Positions 34,956-45,330 of a DNA stretch of 64,000 bases are shown here, one piece after another. The position numbers were made by a program, and so were the translations under genes. The notes beneath the pieces are model-generated. The model had not been told where the DNA came from. It did not search any database and saw only the letters and a program-made list of their open reading frames with translations. The stretch is from Castor canadensis. Lineage: Eukaryota; Chordata; Mammalia; Rodentia; Castoridae. Position 1 is the first letter of the stretch, and each line of letters starts with the position of its first letter. The stretch spans positions 157,973,583 to 158,037,582 of the forward strand of contig NC_133390.1 of the NCBI RefSeq assembly GCF_047511655.1, in the 5' to 3' direction.

Positions 34956-37623
34956 AATTTCCTCTGAGACAAGATCCTAAAAAAAATCTTTTTGGGGTTG
35001 CTTGAGGGGCTGAAGTTCTCTTTTCTTCTGAATCTGCTTTGAGCTGACAAGGGCAGCAGACCCTACCTGCAAGGGGAAATTGTCTCTCCTATTTCTTTCC
35101 CTTGGGGTGCATTTGAATACAAGGTATCTAAATTATTGTCAGTACAATTAAGGTTCCTCTTGGAGGTCCAAGTTGCTCATGGAGATTTCATTTGTCTGTA
35201 AGAGATCAAGATACCCCTGTTGTCTCATAATTTGGGTTTTAAAAGCTTTTATCCTGGAAGAGATAAATCTTCTTTAGAAGGCATGACCTGAACATGAACA
35301 TTGATAGGAGCATCAGAAGGGGCCCTGCCGGGTGTAGCAGAAAGGATAAAGAATCTGACTTTTTATTTTGAATAGCGACAGAGAGTCTTATGGTTACTTC
35401 CTGTAGGTGTTTATACCTGTAGCTATTTTTAACCTTTAGATAGCCATCTGTTTGGACTGCCACTGTAGTGGGCAGTTAAGGATGGATTGTTTTGGGTAAT
35501 AGCTACATTAGAGGCCATTTGTACCAGGGACCAGGTGCCAGTCCAGTTAGAGGGTAAACATCAGTGAGTCAGTTCTGTACAGAAAGATGACTCATAGTGT
35601 TCCTAGGCAGAAGTTAGATTCCATTGAAAGTTATATTGCCTTTGCTCAAACAGAAGGCCTTGGAGAAAGACACAAGTTTATCTTTTGTCAGAGGCTTGGA
35701 AGGCTTAAATATTAGAGCATATGCATAAAAGCCCCTTTTTAAAATCTCTTGGCTTTGGTTAATTTTAGAGGTCTGGCATAATTGACTCCATCTAGATCTG
35801 GAGAAGTCCTCTGATTTGTGTAGTCTCTTTGAACTGTCTCACATGGCTGAATGCCACTTGGTCCTCTAAGAAGTTGGGGGATGCTGACTGCTCAGGGGTT
35901 GTATCCTCTTAAATTGTTTCTCTGAACAGTTATCTCTGAACATTTTGCCAGTTGGTCAGTTTTATCCACTAGAGCCAGAGCCGCTTCTCCCACAAAGTCC
36001 AGCAGAAGTCAGATTTTGTCCCATGGAGGAGGGGAAGTCAGTGCCGATGCAACCTTTTTTGGCCAAATTAAGTAACAAAGAGACTCATTTAAAATACGGC
36101 TCTTAGGGTGGGCTCAATTAAACCTAATTGCCTGTTCCATAGGGGATGTACTAACACCTTTAAATTGCTGTAACGTATCAGCAGACAATAGTTGCAATGT
36201 TTTTACATGGAAAATACAAAATGACCCCAGTACTTAAGAATGTCTATTCTGGTTGACAGATAAGCAGTTGTCAGAGTCATTTTTTTTCATGAGCTTGCCT
36301 GTAAGTGCTTTAGAAGGATCAGAACTGTAATAACAAAATTTAAAGTAATCATGGTTAATCACAGTTTAAACCTTGAAATTTTGGTTAGGTAAAGTAACAA
36401 ATTGGTGGACAAAACCCTTAAATTTTCCAATGGTTAGGGAAGGGCAGTGTCAGTAATTTCAAATAGCCCCTGTTTTAATGTTTAATTGTATATCATTATG
36501 TATATAAAACAGTGTTTATCTGATAAACAGATGTCAGGCCCAAATGACAGAACTTTTAGCATTTGTCATAAGCAGAAATGTCAAAGATTTTATTAGATAG
36601 AATGTACCTTAGATAAAAGAACTATGGCTGTTTGCATGTATACACTTTTAACTCTACAAATAATTTATAACATTTAGATACACGTACAAGGCACTAGCAG
36701 TATTAGAACCATTTAAAAGAATTTTTACTTAGTGTAAGCTTAGTTTCCTCACTGTTACCAGAAAAATGCCTTAGGGTTTTTGTGTCAGGCAAGAGACTAA
36801 TTTAGGCAGGATGCAAAGAGTAGTAAATAATTTTAAATGTGCTATGAAGAGAACTAGTCAACTTTTTTTGGTTAGCAGGATCAAAGCCCTCATAGTATTT
36901 AAGGACACAGTCAAGTGGTGAATGTGTCAGTTTCTTCTATGCTGGCTGATGAAGGGAGGGAGGGAAAGGAAAGTAGAGTCTTTGCCCTTTGGGAGAGAGT
37001 GAGAACTGCTGAGATCTGTGAGGTGTTCCCCTTGTATCAAGGAAGCCTCCAACGTAGGTCCATTTGACCTGGTCGTTGGATGTCTTTGGAGTGAGTAAGA
37101 GGCAGGGTACCCAGACTTCGAGTCATCTGTTCTCTTAAGGGCCCATCTCTCCACCCCTGCATGAGGGTTCCTTAAATTCAGGATGCTGATCCTGAATGTT
37201 ACCCTAACTATTAAAACATACATTGGGTAAAGAGGCTGATAGCAAAAACAGTATGTCAAATGAAAAGATAACACTGTAAAGGAAGACAATTTGTTGAGTA
37301 TTGAAAAGAAACATCTTAGTATGAACTTTTGTAACCAGTACAGAATTCACTATCAAATCCAAATTTGCACCAAGGTAAGTTTGGCTGATACAAACCCCGT
37401 CTGTGGTCAGCTTTCCCTAAGACCTGTGGCTTTGCTTGTAAGAGAAGAATGGGGGAACAAGTATATTTAAAAAAAAAAAAAAAGATAATAATAAACCAAC
37501 AAGATTAATGTATACAGAAATAGATGGCACACATAATTTAGTTTTTTAGGATTAATTACCCAATAAAAACTTAAGAGTTTATCATTCATCTGTAAGATGA
37601 ACTTCTGTTTGATTGTGGTAATT

Positions 37624-37826
37624 CTTTTTTTTTTTTTTTTTTTTTTGTGGTACTGGGGCTTGAACTCAGGGCACACACCTTGAGCCACTTCACCAGCCCC
37701 TCCCCCCCTTTTTTTTGTGATGGGTTTTATTGAGGTAGGGTCTCGTGGACTATTTGCACAGGCTGGCTTTGAAACACAATCCTCCTGAGTAGCTAGGATT
37801 ACACGCATGAACCACCGACACCTGGT
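37624..37826 (-). repeat. Composite SINE, antisense
   Basis: Poly-T, then 'gtggtactggggcttgaact', a C-rich linker with a second T run, 'tgaggtagggtctcgtggac' and 'agctaggattacacgcatga': tRNA-like plus B1-like halves. Confidence 0.85.
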
Positions 37827-38827
37827 GATAAAATTTTGTATCAGCCTGTAGCAAAAGTCCCCGACAGTTATTTTGGTAAAAAATATTTTGATAAAATAGA
37901 AACCCATTTTAAACTTATAAGCTTTAAAACCTTAATTTATCTTAACCTTTGTAAAAACCCAAATTTTGATAACACTGTTAATAAAGCTCTTAGCAACCTT
38001 ACATCCTAAAGGATAAAAGACTTAAGAAAATTAAATTTATAACAGCAATCTACAAGAACACATGGGTTAATAAATCTAATTATAAGAGTCAAATGTAAAT
38101 TACACTCACAATAGAATGAAACAGATTATTGTCCATAAATTTTCTTTTAGGCTTAAGACAGAAGATAGTTAAGTCTGGTTGTGATTAGAACTTTGATAAC
38201 TTTTGAGACAGTTGTGCATGTTAAAAAGTAGCTTAAGAGCCATCCTAAAGACATCTAAACATACACACCCAGATGTTTTGACCTTTGTGTGCCAAAGAAT
38301 ATCAAAGCACACATATGAGCTCAAAAAAAGTAAAAATTAAGTGACCACAATTGGTAGGAGACAAAGACATATACAGAAAACACACTCAATAACACACAAA
38401 ACAATCACATTAGAGTGCAGTCTTCAATCATTTTTTGTCATTATTTTTAGTAATACTTTGTCCAGTCCTTAACAGGTTAATGTAGTAAAAATAACTGGCA
38501 TAAAAACTATATTAATTTAGAGAATTTTAACCACAAGTTAAAATTTTTCTAGAGTATGGCAAGATGGCATCATCCATGAGTTTCCTAGTCCTAGGGAGTG
38601 GCAAGATGGTTCTGGATATGTGGTAGCTTCATCATGGTGGTAGCATTTCCTGTGACCACATGGTTTCTGTAAAGTGTCTCTCAGATGGAATACAAAGACA
38701 TGTTACATGCAATATATAGGCTTACACTAGCAATCTGTTAGAGGAATAAAAGACATTTCCCCCTGAGAGAGGTGTCCATATGAGTTAGTCATCTTAATGA
38801 AAAGACCAAATAATCGAAGCAAACTAA

Positions 38828-38900
38828 GGTGGGATTTGAACTCATGCCTTTACACCTGCTAGGCTGGTGCCCTATCACTAGAGTCCTGCTGTCAGCCCTT
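38828..38900 (-). repeat. tRNA-like SINE fragment, antisense
   Basis: 'ggtgggatttgaactcatgc' through 'ccctatcactagagtcctgc', diverged. Confidence 0.65.
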
Positions 38901-39255
38901 GTCAGCTTTTCTAAAGAAGGGAAACTTAGAAACTATCTTTACAATTTGGCTGAATCTGTTCCCATTAATTCCGTTATTGAAGGGGCATGTGTCCCTGGAC
39001 AGGGAAATGTGACCTCGGGGTTAGCACTTTCTTGATTCCTGAAGGCCATGAGGACAAGGAGAGCATGGGCAAGAGTTGGGTCCAGGTGCCCAGGGCAAAC
39101 AGGCACAGCAGGTAGGCAGGCAAGGGAATAGGGTCAGAGAAGGAAGTGCAAGAAGGCTACAGATAGGAAAAAGTGGTCTGGCCAAGTGCAGGACTGTGGC
39201 CGCCAGAAGTGTTGCCATTTGGGATGCTGGCAAGAGTGGCACCTATAGAGCTGGG

Positions 39256-39619
39256 TGTTGGGGTGTGCAGCTCCTTCCTGCCACTGGGGCCATGCACACT
39301 GCAGCTACACTGCAGCAGTGTCCCACCAGGAAGAATCCATGAAGGGACACGTGGGTGTAAAGGGAGTTTATTAAAAGTTAGGGAGGGAAAATAAGTGGGA
39401 GCATGTAATGTTGGGGCAGGTGGAGTCTGCAGTCCAAGAGAGAGTGCTTTTAAAACCTACACTAACCCATGGGCAGGGCAGAATCAGGTGATTCCCATCT
39501 AGTAATCAGCGATTGGGGAGAGACATGGGTGGTTCCCGGCCAGGTGAGAGGGGTCTGGGCCATCCCTGGGCAACCTACATATGAGTCCTGAACTGTCCCT
39601 ACTTCTAGCCTCCCTCACA
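39256..39619 (-). repeat. LTR-like block, right copy (5' LTR if an element)
   Basis: The counterpart of 34575-34955, clearly homologous from 'aatccatgaagggaca' (39336) to the CTCACA end and weaker in the first 80 bases. By eye the copies differ at roughly one site in six to seven, so they are old. Confidence 0.65.
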
Positions 39620-39773
39620 ATAGAAAACTGGTTAGTTCTCCATATTCTGGAAGCAGTAGGAATCTATAAGGAAGAGGGGGAAGTACATTGTTGAGGCCTT
39701 AGCTTTTGGTTAGGCCAGAGCTAAATATAGCTAGATACAAGCCAGAGATGTTTCAAGTACATAGCTGGTGTGT

Positions 39774-39868
39774 GTAGGGGGGAGTTGTAGCTCAAGTGGT
39801 AGAGCACTTGCCTTACAAGCTGGGAGCCTGGATTCATTCCCTAGTACCACTAAACAAGAACAACAAAA
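39774..39868 (+). repeat. tRNA-like SINE, sense
   Basis: 'gagttgtagctcaagtggta' and 'gagcacttgccttacaagct' are A- and B-box-like tRNA segments. An A-rich tail follows. Confidence 0.85.
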
Positions 39869-39869
39869 G

Positions 39870-41030
39870 CCTCCCCCCAAAAGAAAAAAGTAAACAAGCT
39901 GGGAGAGTGGCAAGAAAAAGTGCAGGATAACTTCATACAGTCTCAAGACCTTGAAGATTAAGAAGGATTTGAATATGTTCAAATGAAGGAGGCACCCCAG
40001 TGAGATAACAGAATGGACTATGTTTGGGCACTGGATAGCCCAGTAGACATTAGGCAGATCATGGCGTACCTAAGAGAGCAGGGGTGAGGGGTGAACATGG
40101 GAGCCATGTCATTCTTTTGAATAGGAGAGGTATTAAAACCATTAATCTGGTGATGTGAGTACAATAGACTGGAGCAGGATGGCTGAGGGAGATTACTATA
40201 ACAGTGTGTGTATTAGTAATTCCAATAAATTAAAGAAATATTCCAGCAGTGCTGACAAGAGATAATGCAATCCCTCTCTCCCTCCCCTCCTCTCTGTTTC
40301 CTTTCCTCCCCTTCTTTCTTTTCCCTTCCTTTCTCCGTTTTCAGGGCTGGGGATTGAACCCAGGGCCTCACATATGCTCGGCAAGTACTGTATCACCCCC
40401 AGCCCTGACAATGGGATCCTTGGGGGTGGGGTAGGGGTTAAAACACAATGGGAAATCAAGAAGAACCATTTGAGTGTAGCTATTAGAGGAAAACAAAAAC
40501 AAAACACAAGTACTTACTTGGCAATTGTGGCTGTGGGGAAGAAGGAAATGCGGGGTTGAAAGCACATACATTTGGAGCCCAAAGAATCTGGGAGAATGGT
40601 TGTACCCTTCACTGGACCACAGAAGCTGGGAAATAAAAGATGATTTCATTTTGTTGCTTGTGGAATTGGAGGTGTTGATAGTTCAATCCTCTTATCATCT
40701 ACCTCCAGTGACTCTGTCTTAGTCCCCAGGACTACAGATATGTTTTCAGGTTCTTGTGCTTGATTTTTATGCCAGACATGGAGCCCTCAAGAATCATTTG
40801 AATGTAGAGCCAGGGACCACCTGACTGAAAGACTCTAGAGCCTGCAAATAAGTGTAAAGGATGTCATACTTGCCTGTAAATGGCTTGGTGTAAAAAGCTG
40901 AGCCATATTAGCTAGAACTAAACATATTTTCTGTCTTATTTGTTCTGTTTTTGAGAACTAGTATAATGCGTAATTTAGAAGCAAGTCCTGGAGTTGAAGT
41001 TCTGGGGCTCAAGTCACAGCTCCACCATCT
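39870..41030. other. Intron-like stretch, partly old repeat
   Basis: 39900-40195 resembles the ancient dispersed repeat. A CT-rich tract (40265-40340) leads into an antisense tRNA-like SINE. The rest is unique. Confidence 0.35.
40341..40408 (-). repeat. tRNA-like (ID-type) SINE, antisense
   Basis: 'agggctggggattgaaccca' through 'tgtatcacccccagccct'. The wording differs from the other copies and is close to the generic rodent ID pattern. Confidence 0.8.
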
Positions 41031-41034
41031 ATTG

Positions 41035-41160
41035 GACAAATTTATTTAACTGTTCTGTGCCTCACTTTCCCCATTGATAAAATACTGACAGTATGAGATT
41101 GTTGCAAAGATATTTGAGTTAGTACAAAAAGGTTTACAACAATGCCTGGCATGTGCAACC
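41035..41160 (-). repeat. MIR SINE fragment, antisense
   Basis: 'ttatttaactgttctgtgcc', 'ctttccccattgataaaata' and 'acaatgcctggcatgtg' are antisense MIR landmarks. Confidence 0.7.
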
Positions 41161-41289
41161 CTTTTTACACCAGAATAACCTCTACCCCAAATTCCTGCAA
41201 ATGTAAAGGAGTTGCTCTGTTCTTCACCATCCTTACCCCACAGAAGGGAAGGAGGATGAGTTGAGAAACCTGAATTCAGTTGCAGAATG

Positions 41290-41580
41290 TTTATAAGTTT
41301 GAACTGTGGTCACACTGAGCTTCTTCTCACCCTACTATTAATGCTGCAGGGCCTCTCCCATTTGCTGTTTGCCCTCTTGGGAAATAGTCTTCCTTCAGAG
41401 TTTGCATGTTTTGCCCCCTCACTTCTATTCAAGTTTCTGTCTGATGTCGTTCAGACAGAAAGACTCTCTCTGACCATTTTATCTGAAATAGATTCCACTC
41501 TTACCCTTGCCCTTTCTTTCTTAATGTTATCCTGCTTTAAATTTTTCTTTGTAGTCCCTTAGCATGGTCTGAAATGATAT
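41290..41580 (+). repeat. L2 LINE fragment
   Basis: Pyrimidine-rich sequence with 'cttccttcagagtttgcatg', 'gacagaaagactctctctga' and 'tatcctgctttaaatttttc' has the L2 3' phrasing. The 91-codon open frame across it is part of the repeat. Confidence 0.6.
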
Positions 41581-41784
41581 ATTTAATAATGAACCTGTCT
41601 TTCAGAGGATGCAGAATCTTTGAAGGAGGATCTTCAAATGCCCATACTGTCCTAAATTCATGTTTGTTCTGGGCAACGCCCCTAATGGACCCCTCTCTGT
41701 TATAGGTGAGCTCTGGTGTCCCAGAGGCAGCAGCTGCTGTAACAAGAAGCAGGAAATAACTGGAAAAACTCAACCTTGGTACTG

Positions 41785-41789
41785 GTGAG
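41785..41789 (+). other. Candidate 5' target-site duplication (younger provirus)
   Basis: gtgag directly before the 5' LTR compares with ttgag (48790-48794) directly after the 3' LTR: four of five bases match, consistent with a mutated 5-base (or 4-base) duplication. Confidence 0.55.
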
Positions 41790-42317
41790 TATTGGACCCC
41801 AGCTAAAATGACAGAAGTAACTCCATTTCAAAACTAGGCTCCATCTTAGAGCTAACCTAAGCCTGACCCTGAGTTGCTGGAAAAACCACAGATTTCCACT
41901 GGAATGCACCATCCCTGTCCTGAGCCAATCAAAAACAAACAAGACAGTCCCTTTGTTCAAAACGACTAATACAGCCCCAAATAAGGAATGGGCCTGGCAG
42001 CATTCCTTACAGCCCCAAATAAGGAATAGGCCTGGCCGCATTCCTTACAGCAGCTAGGGCCAACCAATCCTGATATGCCAAGACTACATTACCCAAATAA
42101 CACCCAATTGTGTAACTGCCAAGTTGAAAAGTCCGGTCCCTTGCTTACCCCTCAATAAAAGCCCTGCCTAATTGTGGTTCGGGGCTGTCGGCACAGATCC
42201 GCTGTGTCGGTGAGGTCAGAGAGCCTGAGCTTAAGCCTGAATAAAGGCTCCTTGTTTTTACATACGACTTCGGACTCCTGAGTGGTCTTTGTGGGGTCTC
42301 ACAATCTGGGCACAACA
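41790..42317 (+). repeat. 5' LTR (younger provirus)
   Basis: Runs from TATTGG to CAACA. The ends are imperfect inverted repeats, with TA in place of the usual TG in both LTRs. A CCAAT box lies in U3 ('gagccaatc', near 41926-41934). A TATA-like AATAAAA is at 42154-42160 and the AATAAA poly(A) signal at 42240-42245, giving a U3-R-U5 order. It is 528 bases long, 31 more than the 3' LTR, mainly because of a 38-base tandem duplication. Confidence 0.9.
41971..42046 (+). repeat. 38-base tandem duplication in 5' LTR U3
   Basis: Two adjacent copies (41971-42008 and 42009-42046), each beginning acagccccaaataagg, differ at two sites. The 3' LTR has a single copy at 48474-48511. U3 direct repeats often act as enhancers in gammaretroviruses. 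Whether this one does is unknown. Confidence 0.95.
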
Positions 42318-42319
42318 TT

Positions 42320-42337
42320 TGGGGGCTCGTCCGGGAC
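42320..42337 (+). other. Primer binding site, proline tRNA type
   Basis: tgggggctcgtccgggac, two bases past the LTR end, matches the 18-base proline-tRNA site at all but the last base. It is better preserved than the site in the older provirus. Confidence 0.92.
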
Positions 42338-42691
42338 CCCCAAGGCCCCCAGGACCCCCGATTCGTGGAGCCTGAGGCTGGCCGGTAAGTGTTCTGTCTT
42401 TGTGAATTGTCTGTTCTTGGTGTTGGGCCCTTCTGAAATTGCCTGCAAGTGGTCTAGGTGGGCGCGCTGGAAGACTCCAGGCTGTGGGACACGGGAGATG
42501 TCCCGAGCCCACAGGACAGGGATTGGATCCCTTTGGTTGAGTTAAAGGGTCGAAGCGGGTTGTGCCCACGGAGCGGTGAGAGGCCATCATCCCACTTTCG
42601 TTTTTGTCTTAAGGTGCCAGGAAGTACCATTGTCTCTGTGTGCGTGGTCTTAGTGTTTATTGTTGTGTGTGTGACTTATATGACTTTAGAG

Positions 42692-42944
42692 ATGGGACAG
42701 ACAAAGGTGACAACTCTTAGTTTGTGTCTGGACCGTTTTCTGGACGTTAGAGCCTGAGCAAGAGAGCAGGGGCTAGAAATTAAAAAGGGCAGACTCTCTA
42801 TCTTTTGCAGGAATGAATGGCCGACTTTCAGTGTTGGATGGCCACTGGAGAGCACTTTGGACCTCCCCACCATTTACAGGGCCAAAGCGGGATGATGGCC
42901 GAGGCCAAACTCAAGTCCTAGAATTGGAGGAACTGGATGACTAG
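42692..42944 (+). pseudogene. gag: gag remnant with large internal deletion (younger provirus)
   Basis: Starts at 42692 with the myristoylation-type M-G-Q-T of gammaretroviral matrix. A TGA stop comes after 21 codons (42755-42757), yet matrix-like sequence continues in frame to about 42885 (E-W-P-T-F-S-V-G-W-P near 42815-42844). It then jumps straight to the extreme C-terminus of nucleocapsid in another frame, ending D-D-TAG at 42942-42944. The rest of matrix, p12, all of capsid and the zinc knuckle are missing: about 250 bases remain of an expected 1.5 kb or more. The junction lies around 42835-42890. No particle could be built from this gag. Confidence 0.9.
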
Positions 42945-43300
42945 CAGGGATGGGATTCAGATCCCCTCCCCGAACCTAGGGTAACTCTTAAAGTGGAGGG
43001 GACAATTGTGAACTTCCTTGTGGACATGGGTGCACAACACTCGGTCCTGACATGGCCACAAGGGAAACTATCACAGAAAAAATCTTGGGTACAGGGAGCA
43101 ACTGGTATGAACCAATATCCATGGACTACCCAAAGAACGGTGGAATTGGGCACGGGCCGGGTATCCCACTCGTTTATGGTCATACCAGACTGTCCCTACC
43201 CTCTCCTGGGGAGAGACTTGCTTACTAAGATAGGAGCCCACATTCACTTTGACCCGGAAGGGACTCAAGTGACTGATCGAGAGGGGCAACCCGTTCATGT
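42945..43300 (+). pseudogene. pro: Protease region (younger provirus)
   Basis: Open and in frame with the gag UAG at 42942, the normal readthrough arrangement of gammaretroviruses. The active-site segment reads F-L-V-D-M-G-A (about 43014-43034): the family triad D-T/S-G has become D-M-G, which should abolish activity. The flap and the hydrophobic G-R-D-L-L segment (near 43207-43221) are preserved. The same frame runs on into reverse transcriptase, stopping at 43512-43514. Confidence 0.85.
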
Positions 43301-44830
43301 GTTGACCCTCTACTTGGAGGATGAATACAGATTACATCAAGGGCCTACCCCCTCGTTGGGGGCAGAAATGTCTGACTGGTTGCGGAGGTACCCAGCTGTG
43401 TGGGCCGAGACCGGAAGCATGGGACTTGCAGCCCATCGTGCTCCCGGATGGATTGAATTGAAACCTGGAGTTTCACCGGCTAGGGTCAAACAGTACCCGA
43501 TGCATGCCCCTTGAGGCCCAAAAGGGAATCACCCCTCACATCCGGCGCCTCCGAGAGCAAGGTGTTCTGGTGCCTTGCTGTTCCGCATGGAACACACCCT
43601 TGCTACCGGTAAAGAAGCCCAACTCCAATGATTACCGACCAGTTCAAGACCTGAGGGAGGTCAACAAACGGGTCATGGACATACACCCCACAGTGCCTAA
43701 CCCTTATATGCTCCTGAGCTCTTTGCCCCCCTCCAGAGCTTGGTATGTGGTCTTAGACCTGAAAGATGCTTTCTTCAGCTTTCCCTTAGTGGTACCAAGC
43801 CAGCCGTTCTTTGTTTTCTAGTGGCAGGACCAAGAAGGGGGATTCAGTGGTCAACTCACCTGGACTAGGCTGCCCCAGGGGTTCAAGAACTCCCCTACCA
43901 TCTTTGATGAGGCCCTCCACGAAGACCTGAGTACCGGGTGGGACACCCCCAGCTCACTTTGTTACAATATGTTGATGACGTCCTGATAGTGGCAGATAGC
44001 CTCTCAGAATGTCAACGGGACGGAGGACTTGTTGACCACTCTGGGAGACCTCGGCTATCGGGTCTCTGCAAAAAAAGTCCAGATATGTAAGAAGGAGGTA
44101 ATCTACTTGGGCTGTATTCTCAAAGATGGATAGAGATGGCTCACGGAGGCTAGAAAAGAGACTGCTTAAAATACCCACCTCTACTACTAGAAGGGCAGTC
44201 CGAGAGTTCCTGGGGTCAGCTGGCTTCTGCCGCCTCTGGATACCCAACTTTACGGAGCTGGCCCAGCCTGTATATGAAACCACTAGAGAAAATGAGCCTT
44301 TCACTTGGGCCGAAGACCAGGAGGAGGCCTTTATCAAAATAAAACAGGCCCTGCTGTCAGCCCCCGCTCTGGGACTTCCTGGTATCACTAAGCCGTTCCA
44401 CCTTTTTGTGGATGAAAAACAGGGCATAGTTAAGGGAGTACTAACTCAAACTTTGGGGCCCTGGAATAGACCAGTGGCCTACCTCTCAAAGAAACTGGAT
44501 CCTGTGGCCACTGGGTGGCCACCTTGCCCGCGAGTCATTGCAGCAACTGCGCTATTAGTCAAGGATGCAGATAAACTGACCTTGGGACAGGAATTATTTG
44601 TCACCACCCCTCATGCTATCGAGGGAGTCCTAAAACAGCCGCCCGACAGATGGATGAGCAATTCTCAAATGACTCATTACCAAAGCTTGCTCCTCAATCC
44701 CCCATGTGTCTGCTTCCTCCCAAGTACGGCCCTCAATCCAGCCACCCTGCTGCCCGACCTGGACCTGGAAGCTCCCTTACATGACTGCGGGGATCCTAAG
44801 CCAAGTCCATGGGCTCAGGAAAGACTTGAC
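43301..44830 (+). pseudogene. pol: Reverse transcriptase region (younger provirus)
   Basis: Readable from the fingers through the thumb and connection, but in pieces. A 4-base atgc duplication at about 43500-43508 shifts the frame. The next piece (43504-43821) contains V-L-D-L-K-D-A-F-F (motif A) and ends at TAG 43819-43821. Further frame changes lie at about 43930-43960, 44010-44025 and 44160-44168, and a TAG at 44131-44133. Motif C, Y-V-D-D, is intact at 43968-43979. The last piece is open from 44126 to 44833 and contains [11 protein letters not shown] and F-H-L-F-V-D-E. It is non-functional as it stands. Confidence 0.92.
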
Positions 44831-45330
44831 TGATCAGCCACTCCCAGATGCTGAGATTACCTGGTTCACAGATGGCAGAAGCTTCATATGGGATGGACGA
44901 AGATACGCAGGGGCGGCGGTGGTGACAGAGTCCGAGATAATTTGGGTGGCCGCTCTCACTGCAGGGACATCCACCCAAAAGGCAGAATTAATAGCCCTAA
45001 GTAAGGCCTTAGAGCTAGGCAGGGACAAGAAGCTCAACGTGTACACCGATAGACGCTATGCTTTTGCCATGGCACATGTTCATGGGGCCATATACCAAGA
45101 GAGGGTTACTCATGGCAGAAGGGAAAACCATCAAAAATAAACAGGAGATCTTGAACCTACTGGCTGCATTGTGGTTGCCAAAGAAATTAGCCATCATTCA
45201 TTGCCCTGGGCATCAAAAGGCAGAAACGCCCATAGCCCGAGGCAATCGGAGGGCAGACCTAGCAGCCAGAGAGGCGGCCTTAGAAGCCACTACGATCCTG
45301 GCCACCCAGCTACCAGACCCAGGGCTGCCT
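44831..45330 (+). pseudogene. pol: RNase H region (younger provirus)
   Basis: Catalytic residues are readable: Asp of T-D-G at 44871-44873, Glu of A-E-L at 44985-44987, Asp of Y-T-D at 45048-45050, and the C-terminal Asp in R-R-A-D-L-A near 45247-45264. The Ser that usually follows Y-T-D is Arg. The frame changes near 44825-44860 and again between 45075 and 45140. In a live virus this domain removes the RNA strand during reverse transcription. Confidence 0.88.

Larger units (their letters stand above)
34956..39255 (-). other. ORF-poor AT-rich interior between the two LTR-like blocks
   Basis: There is no recognisable retroviral motif (YxDD, DTG, DDE, CCHC) on either strand. The longest antisense open frames (120 codons at 36927-37289, 146 codons at 37467-37907) have low complexity or overlap a SINE. 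Later insertions are seen at 37624-37826 and 38828-38900. The sequence may derive from a non-coding retroelement body or be plain intron. Confidence 0.4.
34575..39619 (-). mobile_element. Candidate non-autonomous LTR retroelement, antisense
   Basis: Two related LTR-like blocks in the same antisense orientation (34575-34955 and 39256-39619) flank about 4.3 kb. On the minus strand each has a U3-like half, the AATAAA signal and a shared U5-like start. The sequence just inside the left block reads, on the minus strand, agaggaaatt, a plausible polypurine tract. The interior is AT-rich and lacks long open frames or readable gag, pol or env. A primer binding site and a target-site duplication were not found, so the alternative is two independent solo LTRs of one family. 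Confidence 0.5.

Noticed and set aside
36927..37289. 120-codon minus-strand open frame within the LTR-flanked region
   Set aside because: No retroviral motif and no recognisable domain. It could be chance in an AT-rich region.
37467..37907. 146-codon minus-strand open frame
   Set aside because: Largely translation of a composite SINE with poly-Lys from its T-rich tract.
39774..39868. tRNA gene (A- and B-box-like sequence)
   Set aside because: It is one of many dispersed tRNA-like SINE copies with an A-rich tail and cannot be folded as an intact tRNA by eye.
41700..42041. 113-codon minus-strand open frame recurring at 48191-48445
   Set aside because: It repeats only because it is antisense to the two LTRs of the younger provirus.
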